Made by a program: the position numbers and the translations under genes. A stretch of DNA of 64,000 nucleotides from CAJXSN01 sp947492235. Lineage in GTDB: Bacteria > Pseudomonadota > Alphaproteobacteria > Sphingomonadales > Sphingomonadaceae. Each line of letters opens with the position of its first letter. Within the stretch, counting starts at the first letter, position 1. Under the pieces are notes generated by a model, which searched no databases, was not told where the DNA came from, and saw only the letters and a list, made by a program, of their open reading frames with translations. Shown here one piece after another: positions 15,210-23,664 of the stretch. Location of the stretch: the NCBI RefSeq assembly GCF_042492175.1, contig NZ_CP170453.1, positions 1,426,001-1,490,000 of the forward strand, read 5' to 3'.

Positions 15210-17101
15210 TCGGCGGCCTCCGCGATGGCCGCGCTGTGCCATTTGGGCTGGATCGGGGCGGGCAGGCCGGTTTCTTCCTCGCAGGCTTCGCGCAAGGCTT
15301 CGATGCCCGGGCCATAATCGAACAGCTTGGGCTCGCCGCGCTCGGCTTTCATGTCGGCGCGCAAGGCGGTGGTGGCTGCCTCATCGACAGTGCCATCGTC
15401 CAGCATCACCACGCCGTATTCGCGCGCGCCCTCGGCGGTTAGCAAGCCCTGCTCGATTTCCAGCGCGACCAGCGCCGGGTCACGCTCGAACGGATCGCCC
15501 CAGCCGCCGCCGCCCCAAGTGATGAAGTGGAGCTGGTCGCCATCGCGGACCTCCACATCCTCCACCTTGTTGCCGACAATTTCGGTGGTGCCGTCGGCGC
15601 GCTCCAGTATCTTTCTCGCCCGCTTGCCCGGCAGACCGCCATTGACGCCCCATGGCGGCACGAACCAGCGGTCATCGTGAATGGCGATGCGGCCATCGGC
15701 GAGGAAGCGATAGGTCATGCGGATACCGTTGCCACCGCGGTGCAGGCCCGCGCCGCCGCTATCGGGCTCGGTCTCGTAGCGCTCGATCCGCATCGGGAAA
15801 TAGCGCTCCAGAAACTCGTTGGGCACATTGGTGAAGCCGGGCCACAGCGAGTGCCCGTCCGGCCCGTCGCCCAGCGGGCGGCCGGGGATCCCGCCAAAGC
15901 CGATCTGGAACAGCTGGAACCACTCGCCCGATTTGCCTTCCCGATTGTCATTGCCGGAATAGAACAGGTGGGGGGACGAACTGAAGCCCGCCGCATTGAG
16001 AAACTCCGGCGTTTTCTGGCCCAGCAGACCGCCGAGAATATCGAAAATCCGGCCCAGCGCGTGGGTGCGGCCCGACAGGGCGGCGGGGAATTCCGGCTTG
16101 AGCAAAGACCCGCTGGGAATGCGCACATCGATCAGATCGTAGAACCCGTCATTGAACAGGATCTGCGGGTCGAAGACCATGATCATGTAGATGCCGAAGA
16201 ACATTTTGAACATGTTTTCGTTGAGGAAGAAATTGATCGACGCGGCGGATTGCGGATCGGTCCCGGCGAAGTCCAGAATGACCCGGTCGCCTTCGCGCCA
16301 CATGGTGCATTTGATCTTGTACGGGCCGTAGCCCATGCCGTCATCGCAGATGTAATCCTCGAAGCTCACCGGCTCCTCGGCAATGGCCATGGCGAGCAGT
16401 GATTTCATCGCGCGGTAATTGCGATCAAGCAGGGCTTGCGTCGCCGAGTAATAGACATCCGGCCCGAACCGGTCGGCCATTTCCACGATGCGTTTGGATG
16501 CGACCCGGCATGATGCGATCAGTGCGTTGAGATCGGCCTGACACCAGTCCGCCTTGCGTGTCTGGTGCATCACCAGCTTCATCAGGTCATCGTTGTATTC
16601 GCCCTTCTTCCAGATTTTCACCGGAGGAATCCGCACGCCTTCTTCGAAGATCGAATGCGCCTTGATCGGCATGGAGCCGACGACCTTGCCGCCAATGTCG
16701 CTCATATGGCCGAACATGGCGGTGTAGGCGATCAGGCGCCCTTCGTGGAACACCGGCAGCATCACCAGCCAGTCATTCGAATGGCTGATGGCCCCGCCGC
16801 AGCTATACGGATCGGACAGGAAGATCATGTCCCCGTCCTCGATCGTGCCGTCAAAGGTTTGCAGGAACCCGTCGATAAAGCTGCCGAACTGGCCGACAAT
16901 CATCTTGCCTGCCGGATCGGCAATCAGCGGAAACGCGTCACCCTGCTCGCGGATGCCGGGGGACATGGCGGTGCGTACCAGCGTCGCGTCCATCTCGATG
17001 CGCGCATTGCGCAGCGCATTTTCGATAATGTCGAGGGTGACCGGATCGATCTCTACCGTGTCGAACGGCGTGGTGTTTTCCTGAATGAGCTGCGCAGGCA
17101 T
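15206..17101 (-). CDS. Hydantoinase B/oxoprolinase family subunit
   Basis: 631 residues of the HyuB family: N-terminal IDPVTLDIIENALRNA, the early EQGDAFPLI, SDPYSCGGAISHSNDWLV and the C-terminal WGGGGWGDPFERD, all diagnostic. The family includes the beta subunits of ATP-dependent hydantoinases, 5-oxoprolinase, acetone and acetophenone carboxylases and caprolactamase, always paired with a HyuA. The start Met overlaps the hydantoinase A stop codon by one base (TAATG). It is cytosolic with no signal peptide. Which of the family reactions it performs is not decidable here; lactam or imide ring opening fits the neighbouring amidohydrolase and CoA-transferase (inference). Confidence 0.93.
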   Translation of the reverse strand: MPAQLIQENTTPFDTVEIDPVTLDIIENALRNARIEMDATLVRTAMSPGIREQGDAFPLIADPAGKMIVGQFGSFIDGFLQTFDGTIEDGDMIFLSDPYSCGGAISHSNDWLVMLPVFHEGRLIAYTAMFGHMSDIGGKVVGSMPIKAHSIFEEGVRIPPVKIWKKGEYNDDLMKLVMHQTRKADWCQADLNALIASCRVASKRIVEMADRFGPDVYYSATQALLDRNYRAMKSLLAMAIAEEPVSFEDYICDDGMGYGPYKIKCTMWREGDRVILDFAGTDPQSAASINFFLNENMFKMFFGIYMIMVFDPQILFNDGFYDLIDVRIPSGSLLKPEFPAALSGRTHALGRIFDILGGLLGQKTPEFLNAAGFSSSPHLFYSGNDNREGKSGEWFQLFQIGFGGIPGRPLGDGPDGHSLWPGFTNVPNEFLERYFPMRIERYETEPDSGGAGLHRGGNGIRMTYRFLADGRIAIHDDRWFVPPWGVNGGLPGKRARKILERADGTTEIVGNKVEDVEVRDGDQLHFITWGGGGWGDPFERDPALVALEIEQGLLTAEGAREYGVVMLDDGTVDEAATTALRADMKAERGEPKLFDYGPGIEALREACEEETGLPAPIQPKWHSAAIAEAAE

Positions 17102-19155
17102 TATTTGCCCTCCAGATTGATGAGAATGTTGCCGACTGCGTCGATGGTGGCGACGCATCCGGTTTCAACGAGTGTGGTGGAATCCATTTCGGTGATGATG
17201 GCGGGGCCGGGGATGGTGTCCCCCTGTTTCAGCCTGGCCCGGTCGTAGATTGCACCCTGCTGCTCCTTCCCGTCCATCCACAGCGTGTGGTCGCGGATCT
17301 TGGCGTGAGCGGGGTCGCCATTGCCTTTCTCCAGCTCGGCTGCGGGCAATTCGGGCGCTTCGCCCATCGCCACGGCGCGCAGGTTCACGATCTCGTGCGG
17401 GGTATCCATGTTGAAGGTGAAGAGACGATTGTGTTCCTCGTCGAAGCGCTGGAGGATTGCCTCGATCCCGCCTGACCGCAGCGTCTCGGGGTCGATCGTC
17501 AGCGGCACTTCGAAGGCTTGACCGGCATAGCGGATGTCGACCTCGAATTGCGTGGTGATCTCGCTTTCGGGCACGCCGTCGCCCAGCAATTCGGAGCGGG
17601 TCTGGGTGGCCATTTCATCGAGCACCGCGACCAGTTCTTCGACCTTGGTGTCGCTCGCCAGACGGCTGAAACTGCGCGCGGTTTCGGTCCGCATACGGGT
17701 GGTGGCATCGCCCAGAGCGCACAGCACGCCGGGGGAGACCGGCGAGATGGCGGGCCAGCTGTCCATCAACCGCGCGACCGCATTGACATGCAGCGGGCCG
17801 GCCCCGCCAAAGCCCATCAGCGCGAAATGGCGCGGGTCGTAGCCCTGCTGCACCGAAATCATCCGCAGCGCGCCGAACATGTTCTCGTTGACGATGTCGA
17901 TGATGCCGCGCGCCGCCTCCATCAGGCCGATGCCCAGAGCGTCGGCGATGGTCTGGACGGATTTCTCCGCGCCTGCGCGGTCCAGCTTGAATGAACCGCC
18001 CAGCAGGTCTTCGGGCAGATAGCCCAGCACGACATTGGCGTCGGTCACGGTCGGTTCCTCGCCGCCTTTGCCATAGGCGACAGGGCCGGGGACCGCGCCC
18101 GCCGATTGCGGGCCGACGCGCAATGCGCCGGTCAGTTCGGGCACGTAAGCGATCGAGCCGCCGCCTGCGCCCACGGTCTTCACATCCAGCGCCGAGGCGC
18201 GGACCGACAGGTGCCCGACTTCGGTCGTGCGTTCGCGGCGCGGCTCCAGATTTTCGATCAGAGCCACGTCTGTAGAAGTGCCGCCGACGTCCAATGTCAG
18301 GATGTTGTCGAAACCGGCATTCTTTGCGACCCAAAGGGCACCAGTAACGCCGCCGGCGGGGCCGGACATGAGGATGTTCACGGGATGCTCTTCGGCTTTC
18401 TCCGCGCTCATCAGTCCGCCATCGGAACGCAGCAGCGACAGATTGCCCTGCATCCCTGCATCGGCCAGGCCGGTGCGTAGTTTCGAAACATATTTGCCCA
18501 CCACGGGGCGCACCGCAGCGTTCGCCACGGTCGAAAGGGTGCGCTCGTATTCCTGCATTTCGGGCAGCACTTCGTGGCTGAGCGAGACGGGGATATCGGG
18601 CATCAGTTCCGCGGCGATGTCGCCGATGCGCTTCTCGTGCTCGCCATTCACATAGGCGTTCATCAGGCTGACGGTCAGCGCCTCGACGCCCTTGGCCTTC
18701 AGCGTCGCAATCGCGGCGCGCACCCCGTCTTCGTCGAGTGGGCGCACTTCCTTGCCATCGGCATCCATTCGGCCGCCGACTTCCAACGTATCCTCCAGCG
18801 CGGCGAGTGGCTGCGGTTTGGGCCAAATGATCCAAGCGGCCAAGCCGCCGGGCACGAAACTGCGCGCGATCTGTAGAATGTGGCGATAGCCTTCGGTCGT
18901 GATCAGGCCGACGCGCGCACCCTTGCCTTCCAGCACGGCGTTGGTCGCAACGGTGGTGCCGTGGAGGAAATAGCCGATCTCGCTCGCGTCTATTCCGGCG
19001 GTGGCGGTGATTTCGCCCACGCCAGTCAGGATACCTTCGGAACTGTCATGCGGGGTGCTGGGGGTTTTATGCCGCCAGAACCCGCCGGTTTCATTGTCGA
19101 ACAGCAGCAGGTCGGTAAAAGTCCCGCCAACATCGACGCCCAAGCGATAACGCAT
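17101..19155 (-). CDS. Hydantoinase A/oxoprolinase family subunit
   Basis: 684 residues. It starts MRYRLGVDVGGTFTD, the actin-like ATPase phosphate-1 motif, and has the second phosphate loop LTLDVGGTSTDVALI near residue 285. Other HyuA marks are VGAGGGSIAYV, AGAVPGPVAYGKGGEEPTVTDANVVLG and GFGGAGPLHV. HyuA phosphorylates the substrate carbonyl at the cost of ATP, and HyuB completes hydrolysis or carboxylation. Met 19155 is the correct start because the GVDVGGTFTD strand is at the family N-terminus. The start shares one base with the stop of the lyase gene. It acts as a complex with the downstream HyuB. Confidence 0.94.
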   Translation of the reverse strand: MRYRLGVDVGGTFTDLLLFDNETGGFWRHKTPSTPHDSSEGILTGVGEITATAGIDASEIGYFLHGTTVATNAVLEGKGARVGLITTEGYRHILQIARSFVPGGLAAWIIWPKPQPLAALEDTLEVGGRMDADGKEVRPLDEDGVRAAIATLKAKGVEALTVSLMNAYVNGEHEKRIGDIAAELMPDIPVSLSHEVLPEMQEYERTLSTVANAAVRPVVGKYVSKLRTGLADAGMQGNLSLLRSDGGLMSAEKAEEHPVNILMSGPAGGVTGALWVAKNAGFDNILTLDVGGTSTDVALIENLEPRRERTTEVGHLSVRASALDVKTVGAGGGSIAYVPELTGALRVGPQSAGAVPGPVAYGKGGEEPTVTDANVVLGYLPEDLLGGSFKLDRAGAEKSVQTIADALGIGLMEAARGIIDIVNENMFGALRMISVQQGYDPRHFALMGFGGAGPLHVNAVARLMDSWPAISPVSPGVLCALGDATTRMRTETARSFSRLASDTKVEELVAVLDEMATQTRSELLGDGVPESEITTQFEVDIRYAGQAFEVPLTIDPETLRSGGIEAILQRFDEEHNRLFTFNMDTPHEIVNLRAVAMGEAPELPAAELEKGNGDPAHAKIRDHTLWMDGKEQQGAIYDRARLKQGDTIPGPAIITEMDSTTLVETGCVATIDAVGNILINLEGK

Positions 19156-20129
19156 CAAACAGCTTCCTTTTCGTGTGTTTCGTCGGATTGTGCAGCGGGG
19201 AAGGGGCCTGCCTTCGCCACCATTGCGGACAGCGGCCTGTCCATTATTTCGTCCAGCCAGCGATTTGCTGCGGCGAGTTTCGGCTGATCGAGCCCGGTGG
19301 CAATTCCGGCCCGCTCCAGCATGTAAGTGACATCCTCGGTCGCCACATTGCCCGCTGCGCCCGGCGCAAAGGGGCAACCACCCAAGCCGCCCAATGACGC
19401 ATCGACCGTCCGCGCGCCCGCCTGCACCGCCGCCCAGACATTGGCGAGGCCGGTGCCGCGCGTGTTGTGGAAGTGGACCCGCACCGGCAGGTCGGGCAAT
19501 TCGGCGCGCAGCCGCTCGACTAGCCGGGTGACATGCGCCGGATTGCCCACACCAATCGTGTCGGCCAGCGCGATCTCGACCGGACCGGCTTCGGCGATGG
19601 ACGTCGCCATGGCGATCACGCGGTCGTCGGCGACTTCGCCTTCGAACGGGCAGCCGAAGCTGGCGGCGATGGTGGCTTGCGCGGTTTTGCCGGCCTCGCG
19701 GGCGAGAGTGATAATTTCCTTCGCTGCCTCGACCGAACCGTCGCTGGTCTGGCCCTGATTGCGCATCGCGAAACTATCGGTCGCGACAGACACTGCGCCC
19801 AGCTGGTCGATCCGGCCTGTCGCGAGCGCCCGCTCCGCTCCGCGCCGGTTCATCACCAGGCCGATGAAGGTCACGTCGTCGCGCGCGGGCAACCCCGCGC
19901 ACACATCCTCTGCATCGGCCATCTGCGGAACGGCGCGCGGATTGACGAAGCTGGTCACTTCGATCCGCCGCGATCCGGCGGCGATGGCGTGGCCGATCAG
20001 AGCCAGCTTGTCGGCGGTGGAAATGGCCTGCTTCTCGTTCTGCAAGCCGTCGCGCGGGCTGACTTCGAGCATCTCGATTGCGCCTGCGCCCGTGTTCCTG
20101 ACACTCTGAACTGTATACATTCCAGACAT
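19155..20129 (-). CDS. Hydroxymethylglutaryl-CoA lyase-like enzyme
   Basis: 324 residues, DRE-TIM metallolyase fold. Seen: EMLEVSPRDGLQNE (catalytic Arg/Asp, metal site), FVNPRAVPQMADAEDV, the HFHNTRGTGLANV metal ligands, and the family signature GLGGCPFAPGAAGNVATEDV containing the catalytic loop Cys. HMG-CoA lyases split HMG-CoA to acetyl-CoA and acetoacetate; relatives act on citramalyl- or other 3-hydroxy-acyl-CoAs. The start at 20129 overlaps the regulator stop codon (TAATG); Met 20120 is an alternative. In leucine operons this gene sits with liuABCD, but here it sits with hydantoinase and CoA-transferase genes, suggesting a different CoA ester substrate (inference). Confidence 0.88.
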   Translation of the reverse strand: MSGMYTVQSVRNTGAGAIEMLEVSPRDGLQNEKQAISTADKLALIGHAIAAGSRRIEVTSFVNPRAVPQMADAEDVCAGLPARDDVTFIGLVMNRRGAERALATGRIDQLGAVSVATDSFAMRNQGQTSDGSVEAAKEIITLAREAGKTAQATIAASFGCPFEGEVADDRVIAMATSIAEAGPVEIALADTIGVGNPAHVTRLVERLRAELPDLPVRVHFHNTRGTGLANVWAAVQAGARTVDASLGGLGGCPFAPGAAGNVATEDVTYMLERAGIATGLDQPKLAAANRWLDEIMDRPLSAMVAKAGPFPAAQSDETHEKEAV

Positions 20130-20809
20130 TACGAGCTTCTCCGGGCCGGAGCGGTATCGATCGCGGAAAGGCCGCCATGCGCATCGGCATAGGCGTGGAA
20201 CGCGCGGCGAATATGCGCGCCCATAATGTCCTGCGCCCACTGGCCGTCGCGCCGGGCAAAGGCCGCCAGCAGCTCGCCATGCTCGCGGTGGGACCGGCGC
20301 AGCTCCTCGGCACCGTAATGATGCGCAGTGCGCCAGACGATCGGCTGCTCGACCAGAGTCGCCAGAATGCCAGCCAGACGGGGGGACGCGGCGGCCTCGA
20401 CAATCAGCGCGTGAAACTCGCGATTGGCATCGAGATAGGCGTCCACATCGGCTGTGTCGCGGGCCACAGCCTCGCTGATTGCCGTGTCGCAGCGGCGCAT
20501 TTTCTGCAGAATTTCGGGCGTCATCCGCTCTGCCGCACGGCGCGCTGCAATGCCTTCGATGACCGCGCGCAGTTCGAAGGCGTCGGCCACTTCATCGAGC
20601 GACCACTCGGCCACGAAGCTGCGCTGCGATTCGGTCCGCTGGATCAGCAATTCCGCTTCGAGACGGTTAAGGGCCTCGCGGATCGGCGTGCGGGATACGC
20701 CGCATTTCTCCGCCAGCGCTTCCTCGCGCAGGGGAGCGCCCGCCGCCAGCTCGCCGGAGAGAATCAGGTCTCTTATGACCGAATAGGCTCTGTCCGATGC
20801 TTTCGACAC
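20129..20809 (-). CDS. GntR-family transcriptional regulator, FCD (FadR) subfamily
   Basis: 226 residues from a GTG start at 20809 (GGGAG 7 nt upstream). The winged-helix N-terminal domain reads AYSVIRDLILSGELAAGAPLREEALAEKCGVSRTPIREALNRLEAE, typical of GntR. The helical C-terminal FCD domain has the metal-binding D-x-x-x-x-N-x-x-F-H motif (DANREFHALI) and later His residues. It is the first gene of the catabolic operon and is divergent from a TonB-dependent receptor gene; it probably represses both until a pathway acid or acyl-CoA binds. The TTGTATACAA palindrome between the two genes is a good operator candidate. Confidence 0.92.
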   Translation of the reverse strand: MSKASDRAYSVIRDLILSGELAAGAPLREEALAEKCGVSRTPIREALNRLEAELLIQRTESQRSFVAEWSLDEVADAFELRAVIEGIAARRAAERMTPEILQKMRRCDTAISEAVARDTADVDAYLDANREFHALIVEAAASPRLAGILATLVEQPIVWRTAHHYGAEELRRSHREHGELLAAFARRDGQWAQDIMGAHIRRAFHAYADAHGGLSAIDTAPARRSS

Positions 20810-20891
20810 AGTTGCTCTCCCTAAGGCCCCCTGATGACGGCTTTCTCTGGCCCGATTGCGTGCAGGCCCTAAAAAACTTGACCTGTGCATT

Positions 20892-20901
20892 TTGTATACA
20901 A
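20892..20901. promoter_or_regulatory. TTGTATACAA palindrome, candidate GntR/FCD operator
   Basis: A perfect 10-bp palindrome with the GT-N2-AC core of FadR-subfamily operators, in the 197-bp divergent region between the regulator gene and the TonB receptor gene. A related TGTATACA occurs at 20112-20119 over the start of the lyase gene. Confidence 0.6.
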
Positions 20902-21006
20902 TACATGGCGCATTCATCAAGCCCGGTTTGCGAGCGGCACATCGCCGCAGGATTGTATCGCAGCGGGTGGCCCGGACCGTGGGCCGGACAGCAACGGGAG
21001 CAGTCA

Positions 21007-23532
21007 ATGCGGATTACGAAGCCTTTCCTTCTCGCCTCAATCGCAGTTGGAGCGCTCGTCTCCGCCCCCGCCGCCGCGCAGGAAGTCGCCGGTGCTGATG
21101 CGCAGGTCGATGCCGGGGCCGATGACGGCGTCATTATCGTCACCGCCCGCCGCCAGTCGGAAACGCTGCAGGATACGCCCGCCTCGGTCACCGTGCTCAC
21201 AGCGGATGCGCTGGAGAAAACCGGCGCGGACAATGCGTCTGACTTTGCCCAGCTCACCCCCGGCGTGACCATCGTCACCGGCACGGCAGAGGCGGGCGAC
21301 ACGCAGGTCAATATTCGCGGCATCAACGGTGCGCGCGATGCGGAAAGCTCGATCGCGCTGGTGGTCGACGGCATTCTGAAGACCAACACCGCGCAGCTCA
21401 ATCAGGTGCAGGGCACGCTGCGGCAGGCGGAAATCCTGAAAGGTCCGCAAGGCGCGCTGTATGGCCGGAACGCCGCGGCGGGGGCTGTCGTGCTGCAAAC
21501 GCTCAAGCCCGGCAGCTTCTTCGAAGGGGCGGCCAACCTCTCTTACGCCAATGAGAAGACCATTGAAGGCACCGCGCATATTGCCGGTCCGATTGCCGAG
21601 AATCTGGGCTTCGTCCTGTCCGGCTATTACCGCACGACGGATGGCTTCTTCACCAACACCTTCCTGAACGACAAGGTGGTGGACGACCAAGAAGTTTGGA
21701 CTGTCGATGGCCGGGTGGTGGCGGACCTCTCGCCCGCGACCGAGCTGGATGTGAAGGCCCGCTATTCGCAGCTGCGCGGCGCGTCGATCAACTTCAACGC
21801 CTCGTTCCACCTGCCCAATTTCGCAGGCGTGAACCCGGCCTTTTACGAGGACATCAACACCCGCGAGTTTGGCTATCAGGGCAATATCCGCCCGACCAAC
21901 AGCCAGGACAGCTTCGATGTGTCGGCCAAGATCGAGCATCAATTCGATTCGGCCATCCTCACCGCATGGGCGCTCTATTCCGACATTTCGCAGGAGCTGA
22001 CGGCAGACGGCACCTCAGCCGATTTCGCGCGCTATATCAGCGCCGTCGATCCGGCAGGCGCAGCGGCGATCAATTCCTGTTTCGCCTCGACCGCGAACCT
22101 CACCGGTTTCCCGATCAACCAGCCCGGCTTCATCGGGCAGATCCCGGTGCCGTTTATCTTCGCGCCGGCCAATGGCTCGACCTTCGGCGCGTACAGCCCG
22201 ACGACCTGCGACGGGACCCAGCTGCAGACGCGGGACCAGAAAGACATCAGCGCGGAAATCCGGCTGGCGTCGGACACGGGTGGCCCGCTCAGCTGGCAGG
22301 TCGGCGCGTATTATCTCAATATCGACCGCGAAGTCGGTGTCAGCCTGGGCGCGGATACCGGAGCAGGCGTGAGCCGCGAGCTGTTCAACGCGCCGGGCAG
22401 TTCCAACCCCACATCGCTGCTGCTGGCCGACGGGTTCGACACCAATGTCTACGCCGCGTTTGCTTCGCTGGAATATCAGCCGAGCGAGAAGTTCTCTGCC
22501 GGACTGGCGCTCCGCTACGATATTGAAGATCGGACGACGTCCTCGCTGGTCCCGACAGGCGCGATCGATCCCTTCACCGGCGGTCCGATCAATCCGGGGC
22601 AAGCCTTCGGCCCGCTGACCGACAAGGACGCGACCTACAAGCAGCTGCAGCCCAAGGTGACGCTCAGCTACCGCCCCACACCCGATGTAAACATCTATGC
22701 CAACTGGGGCATCGGCTTCAAATCGGGCGGCTTTAACAATCAGGGCTCCGCCGCGCTGGTCGATGCCAATTTCAACCAGTTTATCGGCGCCAACGTCACC
22801 ATCCGTGACGATTACGACAAGGAAGTGTCGAGCGCGTTCGAGCTGGGCGTGAAGGGCAATGTGTGGGACGGGCGTCTGACGTTCGATCTGGCTGGATATT
22901 ACACCGAAATCGACGACATGCAGTTCTTCGAATTCTTCGTCGGCAGCTTTGGCCTGCTGCGCGTGGTGTCCAATATCGACGAGGTGGAGGTCTACGGCGC
23001 AGAGCTCAACATGACCGCCGAGATTGTGGATGGCTGGCGTCTGTTCGGTGCGTTCAACGTGACCGAGAGCGAGATCAAGGCCAACAGCTCGCGGACCTAT
23101 ACGGTCGGCAACAAATCGCCCTACACCGCCGATTACACGATCAATTTCGGCAGCGAGATGGACGTGCCGCTGAGCAATTCCATAGATCTGCTGGTGCGGG
23201 CCGATTACCGCGTGACCGGCCCGACATGGTTCCACACGGTGCAGGATCAGACACGGCCCACGCTGTTCTCCGGTCTCCTGCCGATCTCGGCTCTGGCCTT
23301 GCCCGGCTTCGTCGGCGATGCGCGCTATGACGTCGCCCAGCGCGATGCCTTCGGCGTGTTCAATCTGCGCGCCGGGATCGACACCGGCCAATTCAGCGTG
23401 ACTGTTTTCGCCGAGAACCTCTTCAACGAGAAATATATCAACGAAGCCATTCCGGCGATCGAGTTCGGCGGATCGTTCATTTCCCCCGGGGCACGCCGCC
23501 TGATCGGCGTGGAGATCGGCGCGAAGTTCTAA
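21007..23532 (+). CDS. TonB-dependent outer-membrane receptor
   Basis: 841 residues. The signal peptide (MRITKPFLLASIAVGALVSAPAAAQ) is followed by a TonB-box-like DDGVIIVTARR and the plug domain (LQDTPASVTVLTADAL, NIRGINGARDAES, LKGPQGALYGRNAAAGAV). The remainder is a beta-barrel ending in the family's C-terminal aromatic residue, IGVEIGAKF. It imports a substrate across the outer membrane using TonB energy. It resembles the sphingomonad receptors of organic substrates more than siderophore receptors, but the substrate is not readable. Divergent transcription from the GntR-led catabolic operon suggests that it takes up that operon's substrate. Met 21007 is chosen because the signal peptide begins there. 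Confidence 0.93.
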   Translation: MRITKPFLLASIAVGALVSAPAAAQEVAGADAQVDAGADDGVIIVTARRQSETLQDTPASVTVLTADALEKTGADNASDFAQLTPGVTIVTGTAEAGDTQVNIRGINGARDAESSIALVVDGILKTNTAQLNQVQGTLRQAEILKGPQGALYGRNAAAGAVVLQTLKPGSFFEGAANLSYANEKTIEGTAHIAGPIAENLGFVLSGYYRTTDGFFTNTFLNDKVVDDQEVWTVDGRVVADLSPATELDVKARYSQLRGASINFNASFHLPNFAGVNPAFYEDINTREFGYQGNIRPTNSQDSFDVSAKIEHQFDSAILTAWALYSDISQELTADGTSADFARYISAVDPAGAAAINSCFASTANLTGFPINQPGFIGQIPVPFIFAPANGSTFGAYSPTTCDGTQLQTRDQKDISAEIRLASDTGGPLSWQVGAYYLNIDREVGVSLGADTGAGVSRELFNAPGSSNPTSLLLADGFDTNVYAAFASLEYQPSEKFSAGLALRYDIEDRTTSSLVPTGAIDPFTGGPINPGQAFGPLTDKDATYKQLQPKVTLSYRPTPDVNIYANWGIGFKSGGFNNQGSAALVDANFNQFIGANVTIRDDYDKEVSSAFELGVKGNVWDGRLTFDLAGYYTEIDDMQFFEFFVGSFGLLRVVSNIDEVEVYGAELNMTAEIVDGWRLFGAFNVTESEIKANSSRTYTVGNKSPYTADYTINFGSEMDVPLSNSIDLLVRADYRVTGPTWFHTVQDQTRPTLFSGLLPISALALPGFVGDARYDVAQRDAFGVFNLRAGIDTGQFSVTVFAENLFNEKYINEAIPAIEFGGSFISPGARRLIGVEIGAKF

Positions 23533-23560
23533 CGCGCCGCCTTCCCTTCGGATCGCGACG

Positions 23561-23596
23561 ATGTGGCCGATTGCATTTGCGTGCAGTCGGCCACAT
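23561..23596 (+). terminator. Hairpin terminator after TonB receptor gene
   Basis: Arms 23561-23575 and 23582-23596 form a 15-bp stem with a single G-T wobble and a 6-nt loop, followed by TGCTTT. The U-tract is weak. Confidence 0.7.
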
Positions 23597-23664
23597 TGCT
23601 TTAGGTGCTAGGGTGTCAGGTGAAGGCAGGGGATCGTCTGGTCTCGAGAATGGGGAAAGTTCAT

